Positions 22,223 through 34,151 of a stretch of DNA of 64,000 nucleotides are shown here, piece by piece. The translations under genes and the position numbers were made by a program. The notes under the pieces were generated by a model that saw nothing but the letters and a program-made list of their open reading frames with translations, was not told the origin of the DNA and searched no databases. The first letter of the stretch is position 1. The number at the start of each line of letters is the position of its first letter. Source of the stretch: Gnetum montanum (taxonomy: Eukaryota > Streptophyta > Gnetopsida > Gnetales > Gnetaceae); NCBI GenBank assembly GCA_015680685.1, contig MNCI01006151.1, positions 377,348 to 441,347 of the forward strand. Direction: 5' to 3'.

Positions 22223-22940
22223 TAGATTATCATGAGTAGACGAGAGAAGATCAATGTAAGAATTACCTTGGTGGCCAATAAAGGTGAAATAAGAGGAGGA
22301 AGGAAATTTGCTGATTACATTAAGGATTAACAAATCAAAGGAACAATCCTAATCTAAGAAATGAATACCCCTTTCATTTGTAATATGATAAGCAGATGAT
22401 CTTTTGTGAAATAAATATAACTCTTGACTGAACTTTAATTGAGAATTCCAAATAAACCCTTGAATTTGACTTTGTCTAACATGAGAATTAAAATCCTCAC
22501 AAATAAAAACTTTATCAAGCTTGGGGAATTTTGCAATATCTTGACCCAAGTACCAAAAAGAATGCTTTCATGAAAGATTATCAAAATTGTTAAAACAAAA
22601 ATTCCTGGAAGCAAACTAAAAAAAGTAATTTAAAAAAATTTTAGAATATGTTGAAGTTTAACCCACAAATATTGGTTATTATCATTAACTTTATGTAGCT
22701 TAATGGAATTAAACAAGAAATACCACCATAAGGTCTACCCCTCATCTTGAAACACTTAGTTCTAACAAAAATGATATGAAAGCCTAAATAAATATAATGA
22801 GAGAATTTTTTTCTTCCCAAGTTTCACCAAAAATAAATAGATAAAAAACACTCAAGAAATGACTAGTATCTAAAGTAGCAACTTTATTAGCCAAAAAACC
22901 TTCAATATTAAGAAAATTACATGTAATAGAAGAAATTACC
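22223..22940 (-). pseudogene. LINE endonuclease domain
   Basis: Islands on the minus strand are ANKVATLDTSHF, YLFIFGETWE (the ..L.ETW motif), RGRPYGGI (the GR.YGG motif), DKVFICEDFNSHVRQSQIQG (the GDFN motif, Gly changed to Glu) and FTFIGHQGNSYIDLLSS (the ..G.S.ID motif). This is the apurinic-like endonuclease of L1-type LINEs, which nicks the target DNA. It breaks off at the solo LTR. Confidence 0.75.
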
Positions 22941-23330
22941 TATTTTAGGGGATTTGCCCTCTTTTTGATGACAACAACATATTTATAGTTTAGGTAAGCA
23001 AATTTACTATTAGCACGAGCTTGTTTAACTTTTTGTCATTCATCTTACTTTTTTGCATATTCTTTTTTGATCAGGTCTTCATTAATTCAAATATTTTATC
23101 CTTTCAAGATACTTCTATTATTGCAAACCTTATCTAAAAATCTAGGTCTCTCTAGATAACCAAACAATGAGCCACCAATATTGAAATTAATTGATTGATT
23201 TTGTTTTATGGTCCATGCTATACTTCCCTTTTGAGATAGCATGAATTTGTACTTGATTTTTGTCTATTATTTTTAACTTTTTGCAAGGTGAAAGGATACA
23301 CATTTACTAAGCAACTTGACATTTAGCCCC

Positions 23331-26300
23331 CAAAATGATGAGTTACAAGGGAAAGAAATATTTTCTTATATGAAAGAATAAAGCCAACATTATGTGTTGC
23401 AATGGCAAAAAACGGTTTCAATTACCTAAAAGAGGGTAAAAGAAAGAATTAATGCTCATGACATTGGCGGAATATTTGTAGCTAAAGTTAATTGTTAGAA
23501 TTTCAACAAATTCTAAAGCATTTCATATTGTAATTTTCAAAGGTTTTGGCATTTGAAATGCTATAATTTTTGTTGCAAATTTTGAGATATTTTCTTGATG
23601 TATGTCAGCTTTGTACTCTCTTTTGTATGTGTTGTGCTCACCTCTATACTTTTTCAATGTGAAAATGAACTAAGGCAATCTATAAAAAGTATTTGTTATT
23701 AACCCATACACTAATACTTCATCTTCTTGAGGAAGATCTCAAGGATCGTTAAGATATCCGAATCTCTTGCTAGATGGAAAGCAAATTTATATTAATGTTT
23801 TTTAGTATAATTCTTGGGTGGTTCTTCAAATTTAGACTTATAGTGCAATTTAATAAGTGATGCTAAGATAAATCACTTTGGTTTTACCTATATAAATAAA
23901 TTTGACATACCATATAATGACACTAAATAGAAACATTTTTTAATAATAAAATACTTTTTCCTTTGTATATATGTACATTCTTGTAGAGAATTGTATTTGT
24001 TACTAAAGGTTATTATATGGTGGCTCATAAATGATTGAGATAATCACAAGAAAGGAGGTGTAAAGAAGATAACAACAAAAGATGTAGAGTTGTTATTATT
24101 TTTAAAGTTTAAAGTTGGTGAAGAATGATGTCATTTCTAATCTATTAGATACAAACATCCATATAATTATAAAGTTTTAGATACCATTCAACCAATTATG
24201 TATCAAAATACTATTAGAAAAAATTATGATTTGCTGAGGTTCTTTTTAGTCTTTTACTAACAATGAGTTTTGTTTGTTAGTTAGCTTAAACAACATTATA
24301 ATTGAAGATATTGGATTCAATCCTTTTCCACTCTCTATCATGTCAACTTAGCAAAAATGTTAAGTACTGTTATGACTATCTACATCTTCTAAAAACAAAG
24401 ACATAACATTTACCATAATTTGCAAGGTAAAAAGTATGAATCAACTTCATTTTGAATAAGCTTAAAAGTTAGATTATTTATCATATAGGTGATATGATAT
24501 TTGATATAGGTAACAAGGTAGAGCTATCAAACAAGTTTAATTATTTAATGCATTGTGCATAAAATGTATATTATTTTTGAATCAGAGGATTGACTAGGAG
24601 AGTATTAATCTTTTATGCTACAAATTTCTAGTGAATCAAGTGCTTATCTAAGACTATAATTTTGGACTTTAAAGTAGGCTATTTAAAATGGTTGATATAA
24701 AATTTAATTTCAAACTTTTACAATGTACTTAAGCCTTTTATTTATTAATAAATCATACTATAATTTTAAGTGTCAAGCTTACTCCTTTGTTAATGAAAAT
24801 ACAATATAACAAGAGTATGATTTTTGTAGTAATAACTTGAATAAGATTATAAATCTTATATACTTTTATCAATGTAGAGCAGAGAAAAAGGAATCAACTA
24901 AAATAACTGAATAACATACAAGAGCTTTTCTGTAGTGCATCATGATGCATTAAAATCATAGATAAATATGTCTTTCCTCAACTAGTGTTAATTGGAAAGC
25001 TGAGGTTAAAAGTTACAATGTGATTTAAATATTTATATAGTTTAGAAGTTATAGGTAAAGCTCAATTGGTTTCTTTGTCAATTTTCAATTGTAATTTTGT
25101 GTTAATGAATTAGTTTTCCAAACCACCCTAGGAGGATTTTGACTGACAATTTCTTTTGCATGTTTCGCAATAACTAATTGTTCATGAATTTGAGCATAGT
25201 AAATCACTTGCATTTGTAGTTTATTTGAAGTAAATGTTGGTTTTATTATCATAATCATCACAATTGAGAGCTCAATATTTTGTGGAAACAACATAAGTAT
25301 TCTTGAATATAATCACCTTAAATTTAACTTTTATTATTAAAGAACTTTTTTGTCCTTAAAGAGTGCCATGAGAGGGTTGTATTCATGCTTCCTTTTGTAG
25401 GAGAAAAAAAAGTTCATAATGAGCTTTTCTAAATAAAATGCCTCCTCTTTTGTTGATAAGCTCTACATTGAGTGTTCTAGTAAAAGCTTATAGAAAAGAT
25501 GGAAACTAATAATTCATTGTAATAAAAATTTTTAAAAATAATTTTCTTTTCAAATTTAGATCTTTAACTAGGCTGCTAGGTAGCATTTCACATTCATATG
25601 GTCTACTTTTGCCATTAAAGTACATTCTCTAAGCAAGTAGATAAGATAAGGCCTCATCCATTATGATTGAAATTTAAAAGATGTTCATTCATGATGTTGG
25701 ATTATCATGTTTCAAAATCAATGATAATAAATTTTATGACATTCAACCTTTACCCATTAGTGCCAAGAATCCTATATGAACTTAGCAAAATATTAAACCA
25801 GATATACTTCATGGTATTTTAATAGTGATTAAGTTTGTTTGACATTTCTTTTAACAGAAATTTCATTCTAATGAAAAATTTATTATTTATTGTTTAATTA
25901 AAAGTTAGATTCTATTTAATTTTTCCTTAATCTATAATAATGACATTTTGCTTAATATTTTCTTTAACAACAATTAAGTTTTTAGAGGTTGTTGATTTGA
26001 CATCTTCAAAATCACTAACATATATTTTTTTCTTCAATATTGTTTCCAAAGGCTTTTCTCCTTAAAGTACATCTAAAAAGTTAACTTAACCCTAAGAGCA
26101 AAGATTAAANTTTGTCATGCTATATTTGCATGAGAAAAATGAGCCCTAAGTGAAGGTAAATTTCAGGGGAAGTTTCTTCAGAGATGCTATGAACATTAAC
26201 GTCTTTGTGATAAATTTGTTTTTAGAATAAAAAGTTTTAAAGCTAAATAAACAACCCCAAAATATTCTAATTTGTTGATCATATAAACTCATGAAGTTTT

Positions 26301-26580
26301 AGTTAGTTCAAGGAGTTAGTGTTTTGGATTATATCTAACATCGCATGGAATAGTTGAATTAGCTACAAAGATAGAACTTGTATGAGCTTAACCTAGCTAA
26401 AGGGAATGCTTTTTCAGTTTGTTATTAGAATTGAGATCATCAAAAATGGATTCATAGAGCTTAAAGATTAGTTTCATCTCAAAGTGAGGTTAGCATTAGA
26501 ATGAACATATAAGCACAGAAAATTATGAGACTTATCATTTCAAGAAAAGGGGCTTAATCCAGAGCTGATTTAATTTTCCC
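23331..26580. other. AT-rich DNA without recognised features
   Basis: All frames are densely stopped. A weak tRNA-like string near 24280-24320 was considered and not accepted as a SINE. The single N at 26110 marks an assembly join or an uncalled base. Confidence 0.5.
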
Positions 26581-26599
26581 ACATCATTTTAAGTAAGTA

Positions 26600-28525
26600 A
26601 AGTGGATTCATAGAACCAAAAATTAGCTTTACAAAGGATTTATAGAATCATTCTATGAACCATGATGAGCTTAATTGATGATATAAAAAAGGTTCATTAA
26701 GTATGATTGCCATGTCAGCTCATAGAATCAAAAATTGGCTCTACAAAATGGTTTTACTCAAGTTAGCCTCACAGGATTAAAGCATAATAGAAGATTGAAA
26801 TTAGCTTTGTGTTTGTGAATCCCATGTGACATGTAAGCCATCTTGCAAAGTGGGTTAGTAGAATCAAGAAATGGTTCTATGAAAAGGAGAAAAAGTGGTT
26901 CTATGTGCAACATTAGGACTCAGAATTAAGCATGGTTCAAAATACTGAATATGGTTATATAGGTAAGCACAAAAAATAGTTTTTCCAAGTCAATTGTAAT
27001 GAATAGGAAGATTCATAAGGTCAAAAAATGGTTATACTAAAAATATACTTTTTGGCTATGCCACGTTAGCTGATTGTGTAGTATAAGTTTGTAGAGTTAA
27101 AAAGCGGTTATATGAAAAGGCTCTAAAAGCAAGCTTTAAAGAAACTTTCGATACTTGTCTATACATTGTTGAGTTAGATATCGTAGCAAAAACCATAAAA
27201 CGAAGTTTGGTTCTATAAATCAAAGGTAGTTCTACAAGTTTCTACTTTGATAAGTCAATATCAAAGTGATGTTGTGTGTTGTAATGTGGGAGTTTAAGTT
27301 ACATGATTCGTAGAACTAGAATTAGGTTCTATGAGCTAGTACAAAAATTGGCCTTACCACATCATTGTCTACATAGAGTGGTTCTATACAACCTAGATTT
27401 AGTTCTATAAATAAGTTGCAAATTAATTCTACAAGCCATGTCATCAAAACAACCTTGTATGAGGAACAAAAACTTTGGCCTTGTAAGTAATCTCATTTTT
27501 ACCTTTGTCAAGTCAACATTCAAAGTGCTGTCAAAAGAGATTGAACTACGTGGCTCTTAGAACCTAAATTAGGCTTCACAAAAAGCTTCTAAAGTAGTTC
27601 AATCATGTTAGGTTATAGAACTAGTTTATGAAGCTAAAATTCAGCTCTACAAATAGTATTAAGATCATCTTTACCATGTCAACTTTAGAAAAAAAAGGCA
27701 TTACTTATAGGGCTAAAATTTGGTTCTACAAGTAAGTGCAAAAATGGCTCTACCACATTAGCTCATTTGTAGAATGATTCTATTGAACTCAGATTTAGCT
27801 CTATGAACATGCTTCAAATTAGTTCTATAAGTCATGTTGTTAGGATGAATTGAAATAAGCTTATATGGAGAATCAAATTTCAACTCTACTAGTGATCCCA
27901 CTTTTACCTCTACCAAGTCAAAATCCAAAATGACACCATATAAAAATTGATGTATGTAGAATAGGAATTAAGCTTCCGAGATAGTTCTACCATGTCAGCC
28001 TTGAAGAAAATTCATTACTCATAGAGCCAAATTCAATTTTATAAGAAAAATACTCCATGGCTCTACCACATCAAATCATTATATGATAAAAGTTAGTAGA
28101 ACCAAAAAGTGATTCTATAAAAAGGTTCTATAAGTAAAGAGGGTTCTCAAGGAATACAATGCACTTGCTTCTATTTGACCAAGTTAGTTATTATCATAAA
28201 TATGATAGAATAAAAGTGGCTCTAAAAAGAAAGAGTTAAAATAGCCCTACAAACCACATTATCATCTAAAAGATATAGCATGAAAAAAAGTGTTACTAGT
28301 GGAATCAAAAAGTAGTTCTTCAAAACAAGTCTACAAATGAAAAGATTGGACTAGCTCATACATTAAAGGCTTTGCCACGTAAGCCCTTTAAATGGCCTTG
28401 GTTTGTAAAATTAAAATACAATTTTACAAAGGGAGAAAAAATGGTTTTATGAGCCACATCATTGCCTTGTCACATCAACTTTTAAGTAGCATAGCTTCAT
28501 AGAATCAAAAAGTAGTTCCACCAAA
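26600..28525. repeat. Degenerate array of hairpin-forming ~21-bp motifs
   Basis: A short inverted motif recurs, with arms TAGAAYC and GRTTCTA around an A/T loop of 7. Clear cases lie at 26611-26631, 26723-26743, 26859-26879, 27311-27331, 28097-28117 and 28500-28520. Many half-motifs (GGTTCTAC, AGCTCTAC, TAGAACC) fill the space between. The consensus I infer is TAGAACCAA-n3-TTGGTTCTA. Larger duplications are visible: 27311-27530 aligns with about 27708-27930 (offset near 397), and 27041-27125 with about 28043-28130 (offset near 1000). No coding frame runs through it. Confidence 0.6.
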
Positions 28526-28529
28526 TGAT

Positions 28530-29085
28530 TCCTTAAGAAATGACTAAATGACTCAATGAGACATCTTGAATCTAAAAGGCTTATAGTGGGTCCATACAAA
28601 TTATAAGTTTAATTTACAAGGCTCAAAATCATTCTTTCACATTAGCTTTATACTATTAAGAAGAAAATTAAAAATGGAATTATGGGTTAAGAGAAAAGGG
28701 ATTAAACGATTAGCTTTTAAACTCATAAGCTTTAAATTCAACTGAAAGGGTAGCTCAAGATCATCAAAGCATGCCAAAAGGGATTTTGAACAACCTGCCC
28801 CAAGCAAGTTAATTAAAAGAGGAAGCTTTGGGTATTAATAAGTAAGCTTAGGATAGATTTAAAGTTGTAGAGCTATTGACAATCAAAGCTAAGAATTGAG
28901 CAGAGCTACCATTGAAGCAAAACAAAGCATCTTTGAGATCTTCTTTTTTTGTGACCAAGCTAAAATGTATCACAAAGAAAAGGAAGAAGTGCCCCAGAAA
29001 TTCTAGGATGTTAATACTTATGTTTTCTCAGATTATAAATAGCAATTCAAGCTAAACATTTACTAGCTTTGGCAATGAATTGACA
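28530..29085. other. AT-rich DNA without recognised features
   Basis: It continues the base composition of the hairpin array without clear motifs. It may include the leader of the ORF relic that follows. Confidence 0.4.
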
Positions 29086-29089
29086 TCAT

Positions 29090-30539
29090 GTAGCTCAAAT
29101 TAGAAGTGGAAGAAAGCAACCTTTTTAGCTTTGACGAAGATCATGATTTGGTAGAGAAAATAGGGATTCATGTTGCAGAAACAATGGAGGGATTGTAGGA
29201 GATATATGAGAAACTAACCTTCATAAGTTGGGTTTTAGACCAAGGGCAAATGTTATCAAAGATATCATGAATAGCCTAATAGTAGAGACTATGTATGAAA
29301 AGGATAAGCTTTATTTCAGAAGAAACACAAAGCACTATATTGATACCAATGTTAAGAAGGTGTATCAGCTCTATGGCCTCATAGAGCTTGACAATACAAA
29401 AATAGAATCCCTCTAGTATAATGAAGATGTGCTCAATGGAAAATTTTGGGCATTTTTTATTATTGGGAAGATCATCAGGCTTCCACCAGTCAATTTAGCT
29501 AAAGCTTGGAGATACTAGAATGCCATTCCAAAAGCTTCAAAACTTGGGTTTCCCCATATAATTTTTTTAGCTTTGAAATTTTGTTTTGGCCAAGAAATTA
29601 ATTCAGCTGTAGATTTTTATGTTTGGGCTTGGGTAGCCCTAGAGAATAAAAAGCCTTTATTCCTTGTACAATATATGAATGATGTATTATAGAGTAGTTT
29701 GGCTAAGATTTAGGAACAAGGAATGCAGTTAAGACTAAGTTCATTTTTGATGGATTTTTTATTAAGCCAAATTCCCTAGCCTAAAAGAATAACACCAATT
29801 TTTTTTGGCTATGTAACACAAAAGAGAGCTCACCTTGAAGACCCCCTATTATGATTTCTTTCTAGTCATTTATCAAAGAAGCTACTCTGACTCTTAAGCT
29901 TTAGAATTCTTGATAAACTATCTATATACTTATTTGATTAAGTTTATTTTGGAAGTCTTCCCATAGAAAATTGATCAACAAGTTACTAATGAAATAAAGG
30001 GAAAATGTCATGGAGTTGTCTTTTTGCATGCTTGGTACACTCAAATACTGATAGTTGGTTTTGAAGAAAAAGCTTTTAAACTACCTGATTCATGGCTCAT
30101 TATCTAGTAGCTTTGGAAGTTGGAAGGAAAATGGGGAAAAGTCCCTTAAGGCATGATTACAATTATAAAGAGGTATTTTCTTTAAAGTTTGGCTTCTGGG
30201 AATTCATCAATGCAAGACATATAAGAGGAATGACAAGGAGGTACAAGGAACAATGTGATTTTTAGAAGCTCCAAAGAGAATATATTCAACTGGCAAGACA
30301 AGGAAAGTTCATCAATCTAATGAAATAGATATGGTTTATTTGAAAACTATGAATAGAGAAGTGAATCAAGCCAAAGATGAAGCTCTTAGAGAAGCTTATT
30401 AGCAAAGCTCCCATTCTCTACTTGTGATTGGCCAAATATTGAAGTTTGCAAATGGATGAATAGCAAAGATTATCCTTTAGTAAGGGATTTCTCTAATGAA
30501 CACTTAGCCTTATTAGAAGTAAACTATTTTTCTTGGAAG
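29090..30539 (+). pseudogene. Unrecognised ORF relic, 5' part
   Basis: Protein-like islands on the plus strand, separated by stops and frame changes, include VAETMEGL, MGFRPRANVIKDIMNSLIVE (29228), KVYQLYGLIELDNTKIESL, FFIIGKIIRLPPVNLAKAW, FPHIIFLALKFCFGQEINSA, VDFYVWAWVALENKKPLFLV, MQLRLSSFLMDFLL and, near 30440-30535, CKWMNSKDYPLVRDFSN. The arrangement suggests one protein with a globular N-terminal domain, continuing in the coiled-coil part at 31900-32927 beyond the insertion. It could be a gag-like or accessory ORF of an unidentified retroelement, or a transposon-related domain. I do not recognise it. Confidence 0.4.
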
Positions 30540-31870
30540 CTGTTAGACCCAAAATAGGCTATGCTTTGTGATGTTCGAAAATGTCAGTGGCTGGAACACC
30601 AAGAGGTCATCAGGTGTATAGCCTAACCCCGAATCCGTGCGAGGGCTGTGCTGGAGAAAACGAAAATGGGGTGCCCTGAATGGTCTTGTCGATTAGATAG
30701 GGACTTACGTGGTGTTAAAATGACCATGTGTGAGAATTCATGCTACATTAAGCGGGCATCGGGTTCGGGAAAGCTAGAGCATAGAAGGGTGTCCTGGCCT
30801 GAGAACAGTGATGTGAACATGCAAATGTGTATGAAAAAGTGAAAAAATACAAGTGTTACACTAAATGCCAAAGAGAAATGCTTGAGAAATGTAATAGAAT
30901 TTGAGAACAAAAGTGCACTGCCCCAAATAGGGAGCATAGCTAATTCACAAAGGGTATAAAAAGGTACATAGTGTACAATAGGCATAGTGGGAGTGCAGTC
31001 CCAGCCTCGATGATGTTAGGCTATGAAGTCTGGTGCTCATTGTGATGAACTGTGCCTACTGAGTTGGTAGCCACAGTGTACTATGCGATGTTCTACAGGG
31101 TTGTAGTGTACCATGCGATGTAGCTGTGCCTCTCTGCTGATGTAGTGTGCTCTGGGTCTCGTTCACCCATGGAGCTAAGTGCCAAATGCCAAATGGAAGT
31201 GCCAACTGCCTTACTGGTTAGAAATGAATGCCAACTCTCTCCTCCATTTTTCTCTTTCAAAAGAGGACATAGGGGTATTTATAGGGCTAGGGTTAGCCCA
31301 AAATGTGGATCAGGTGCCATGTGGCAGTGCTGTGGGTGGGACCACGCTGTTTGCTACGCTTGTCCCATGTTACGTGCAAGACACGGGACGTTGGCTGCTA
31401 CGCTGGATAGGGTGCTACGCTACACAGCGTGACAGGGTGCTATGCTGTAGTAGACATGGTGCCATGCTACGTAGCGTAACAGGGTGCTACACTATAGTAG
31501 ACATAGTGTTATGTTACGTAGTGTGACATGGTGTTACGCTGCAGTAGACATGGTGCTACACTGCAGTAGACATGGTGCTACGCTACGTAGCGTGATAGGG
31601 TGCTACGCTGCAGTAGACATGGTGCTACACTACGCAGCATGATAGGGTGTTACGCTGCAGTAGACATGGTGCTACGCTACGTAGTGTAATAGGGTGCAGA
31701 AAGTGCCATCATTCTGACACTTAGAAAAATTTTGCAAATCTGGCTGTTGGGGCTGACTACACCCAACACTTTGGAAATATTTGGGCAAAGTGCCATCGTT
31801 TTGACACTTAGCCAAATTTGTAGTCGTGATGCTGAGACTTGAAATTTTGTGGTGTTTCATGCTTAATGAA
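30540..31870 (+). repeat. LTR-like insertion carrying a minisatellite
   Basis: Protein-like reading stops at 30539 and TGTTAGACCCAAAATAGG begins. A TATA box (GGGTATAAAAAGG, TATA at 30955-30962) lies about 400 bases in. Another TATA-like element (TATTTATAGGGC) is near 31276. GC content is clearly above the surroundings. The protein-like reading resumes after about 31870. The right end is uncertain: candidate CA dinucleotides stand near 31859 and 31879, and I found no convincing target duplication. The likeliest explanation is a solo LTR in plus orientation. Confidence 0.5.
31385..31695 (+). repeat. Minisatellite, ~48-bp unit with palindromic core
   Basis: The word GTAGACATGGTG or a one-base variant recurs six times, at intervals of mostly 45 to 50 bases. 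Between copies stand ACGCTACGTAGCGT (a perfect 14-bp palindrome) or a decayed form, and CTGCAG. Copies differ mainly by transitions. The array lies within the LTR-like insertion, downstream of its TATA box. Confidence 0.75.
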
Positions 31871-31899
31871 AGGTTTTCACTTAGTGAGACAAAATATGC

Positions 31900-32930
31900 A
31901 AGAGTGAAAGCGACTAGAAGAATATACCTAGAAAGAATAAGAATTAATAAAGAGAAATAGTAGTAGTAGCTATTAGAGCAATAGAGATTGAAAGAGCTAC
32001 AAAAACAACAACAATATTAGAAAGAGGGAGAAAGCTCATCATTAGATCTCACCATCCTCAATTTTCCTTTTGGTTATTTAATGAAATGAGCTACATGACC
32101 TTGAGAGTTAAAGAAAAGGAAGGCCAAATCATACTAAGTAAGAAGCTTCCCACTAAGCTAGAAATAGAAGCTAGTGTTATGTTCCAGTATAAAGAAGATG
32201 ACCCCCAAACAAGAAAATAGAAGCTTGTGATGTCCCACTAAGACATGTCAAAACCCATAGGTACTTTGATCAAGGATATGGGGCAAATAGTTGACAGTCA
32301 GATACCAAACTCAAAGAGTTTCTTTTACAAAATGAATAGGATATATCCAAGCTATGAGAAGAAACAAAAGGATTAAAGGAAGAGAATGAAAAATTCAAGA
32401 CAAAAATCACCATTAAGGAATCATTGCTTGAATATAAGGAGTATGCTAATGTGCAATTAGAAGAAAGGTTATCCATCATGGATTTAGAGCTAGAACAAGC
32501 CAGAAATGGAAAAGCTCCAAATTATTCTCATCTTAATTTATTGAGATTTAAGAAAATCATCACTAAGATAGATCATGGTAAAGAGTGGATGAAAGAAACA
32601 AAGGAAGAAATCATAAAGATGAAAGAAAAATGAATAATTTTTTTACAGATGGAAAGAAAGGCTCAAGAATTATATGATCTAGCCAAGGCCAATAAAGAGC
32701 TGCTACCCCAGTATAAACAAGGTTTTCTAGATATGATAATGATGGTAGTTACAAGAATTATGAATGAAACTACCAAGGAGAAGTTAGAATTTGAACAAGC
32801 TTGTTCTGGTGCAAGGGCTACATTAACTGAAATAAGTAATTATAGAATGGAATTCGACTTAGGAGAGGATACCATTGTAGAAGTTATTAGGAAGTTTGGT
32901 AGTGTTGAACTAGATTTAATAAATTAGTCT
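31900..32930 (+). pseudogene. Unrecognised ORF relic, coiled-coil part
   Basis: Plus-strand readings include MTLRVKEKEGQIILSKKLPT (about 32095), then coiled-coil-like EENEKFKTKITIKESLLEYK, then the open stretch at 32424-32633 (VQLEERLSIMDLELEQARNG). A second open stretch at 32649-32927 (MERKAQELYDLAKANKELLP, TRIMNETTKEKLEFEQACSG) ends at TAG. Leu, Glu and Lys heptads are frequent. The layout of a globular part followed by a coiled coil recalls the el1 extra ORF at 8493-10012, but I cannot show homology by eye. Confidence 0.4.
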
Positions 32931-33308
32931 ATTAAAGTTCTTCTTAATCATTGAAGGTTATCTTAACAATTATCAATAGAGGGGTTCCAAATGCAAAGGA
33001 TGAAGAGAAATTTTCAAGAGACCAAATAGTTATCAAATGGCCTGTAATTATATGAGGAAAACGTAAAGCAGTTGGGATCTTAATTTGGGAAACTATTGTA
33101 ACTACGAGAGGCTACTATATAAAGCCCATAGCAGATTTGTTACAGGACCTCTTTTTTCTTTTTTTGGGAAAAGGAGGTTCTTTGGAAGGGGCTTCTAAGG
33201 AAGAAATTGAGAAAATGAAAAGCTTGTAAAGAGAGTTTTTCCTAATGGCATTTTAAATAGGTTCGATCTATTTCTTGTAGTTTTTATTTTTCAATTAGTA
33301 ATTATATT

Positions 33309-34138
33309 TGATGAGCGGTGAGATACCCCTACACCTAACCATACAAATCACTAAGGCATTCACACATGATTCAGTCGAATTCCATGGACCTATAGTTAGT
33401 TAGTGCACTAATTCTCTAGGAAGTAAAATGGTGTTGAGAATGTTTGTTGTCTTCCCAACTACACTTGTGAAGTTCAAGGATATTGTTAAGTGTAATTGAG
33501 ACACATGATTTTTATCATTTTATGTTTTGTAAGTTTAACTGCCTATAACAAGAATGGAAGGTAGAGGAATTTAATATCTAATTATTCTATTTCCTAGCTA
33601 GCCTAACACAAGTAACCATTCCCACTCTCCTAGACACATCTAGAACACATATAGCATTGCTAGGTTACCAAACATTAAGCATTTGTGGGTTACCACGCAC
33701 TATATGTATGCTTAAGGTGGTCGTGCTTATGTTCATTAACAACTAGAGGTTAATTGCTTAATGAAAATGCATTAACGTAAAGTGCATGAATATCAAATGC
33801 ATGAAAGAAAACATTAATCTATTCTTAGTGCTACAAGGATTATCAAAAGGGTTCGTTTTTATTCTCGTCACACTGCTATGCTAAGGTATATTAGTGCTTA
33901 AACAAAGATCAGTACACACTTAGATTTCTGCTGCAGGCACTTAGAAAATATTCTAACTCTAGAGAAAATAAACTATAAGAGCTTCACTATCTATGAGAAA
34001 AACTGATATGAAAATTGTGAGCCCAAGCGCTATATTTATAGGTCAGCATATACCCCACGATATCGGATATTTGACATTGCGTCTTAGGCTTTAATATCAG
34101 ATATTTGATATTGAAGCCATTCAAAACATGATTTATCA
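33309..34138 (-). repeat. el3 3' LTR
   Basis: The LTR is 830 bp, reading on the minus strand TGATAAATCATGTTTTGAAT to CACCGCTCATCA. U3 has GATATTTGA/GATATC words near 34060-34130. The minus-strand TATA region is CTATAAATATAGCG (about 34042-34029). Confidence 0.9.
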
Positions 34139-34151
34139 TACCCCCATAACT
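34139..34151 (-). promoter_or_regulatory. el3 polypurine tract
   Basis: The minus strand reads AGTTATGGGGGTA directly before the 3' LTR, a one-base variant of the family motif AGTCATGGGGGTA. Confidence 0.75.

Larger units (their letters stand above)
18770..23330 (-). mobile_element. Decayed LINE (non-LTR retrotransposon), interrupted twice
   Basis: On the minus strand an endonuclease (about 22940-22223), an RT (about 20810-19950), a post-RT region (19720-19000) and a C-terminal zinc-knuckle segment (about 18850-18790) follow in the order of an L1-type ORF2. Reading is broken by many stops and frame changes. A solo LTR (21345-22222) splits the endonuclease from the RT, and a SINE (19740-19897) splits the post-RT part. 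The ORF2 3' end lies near 18770. A Lys-rich segment at 23250-22960 (NEDLIKKEYAKK) probably precedes the endonuclease. ORF1 was not recognised. Confidence 0.8.

Noticed and set aside
24260-24390. Possible fourth SINE (TTAGTTAGCTTAAAC...GGATTCAATCC)
   Set aside because: Only box-like words match; the head and tail of the SINE family are missing.
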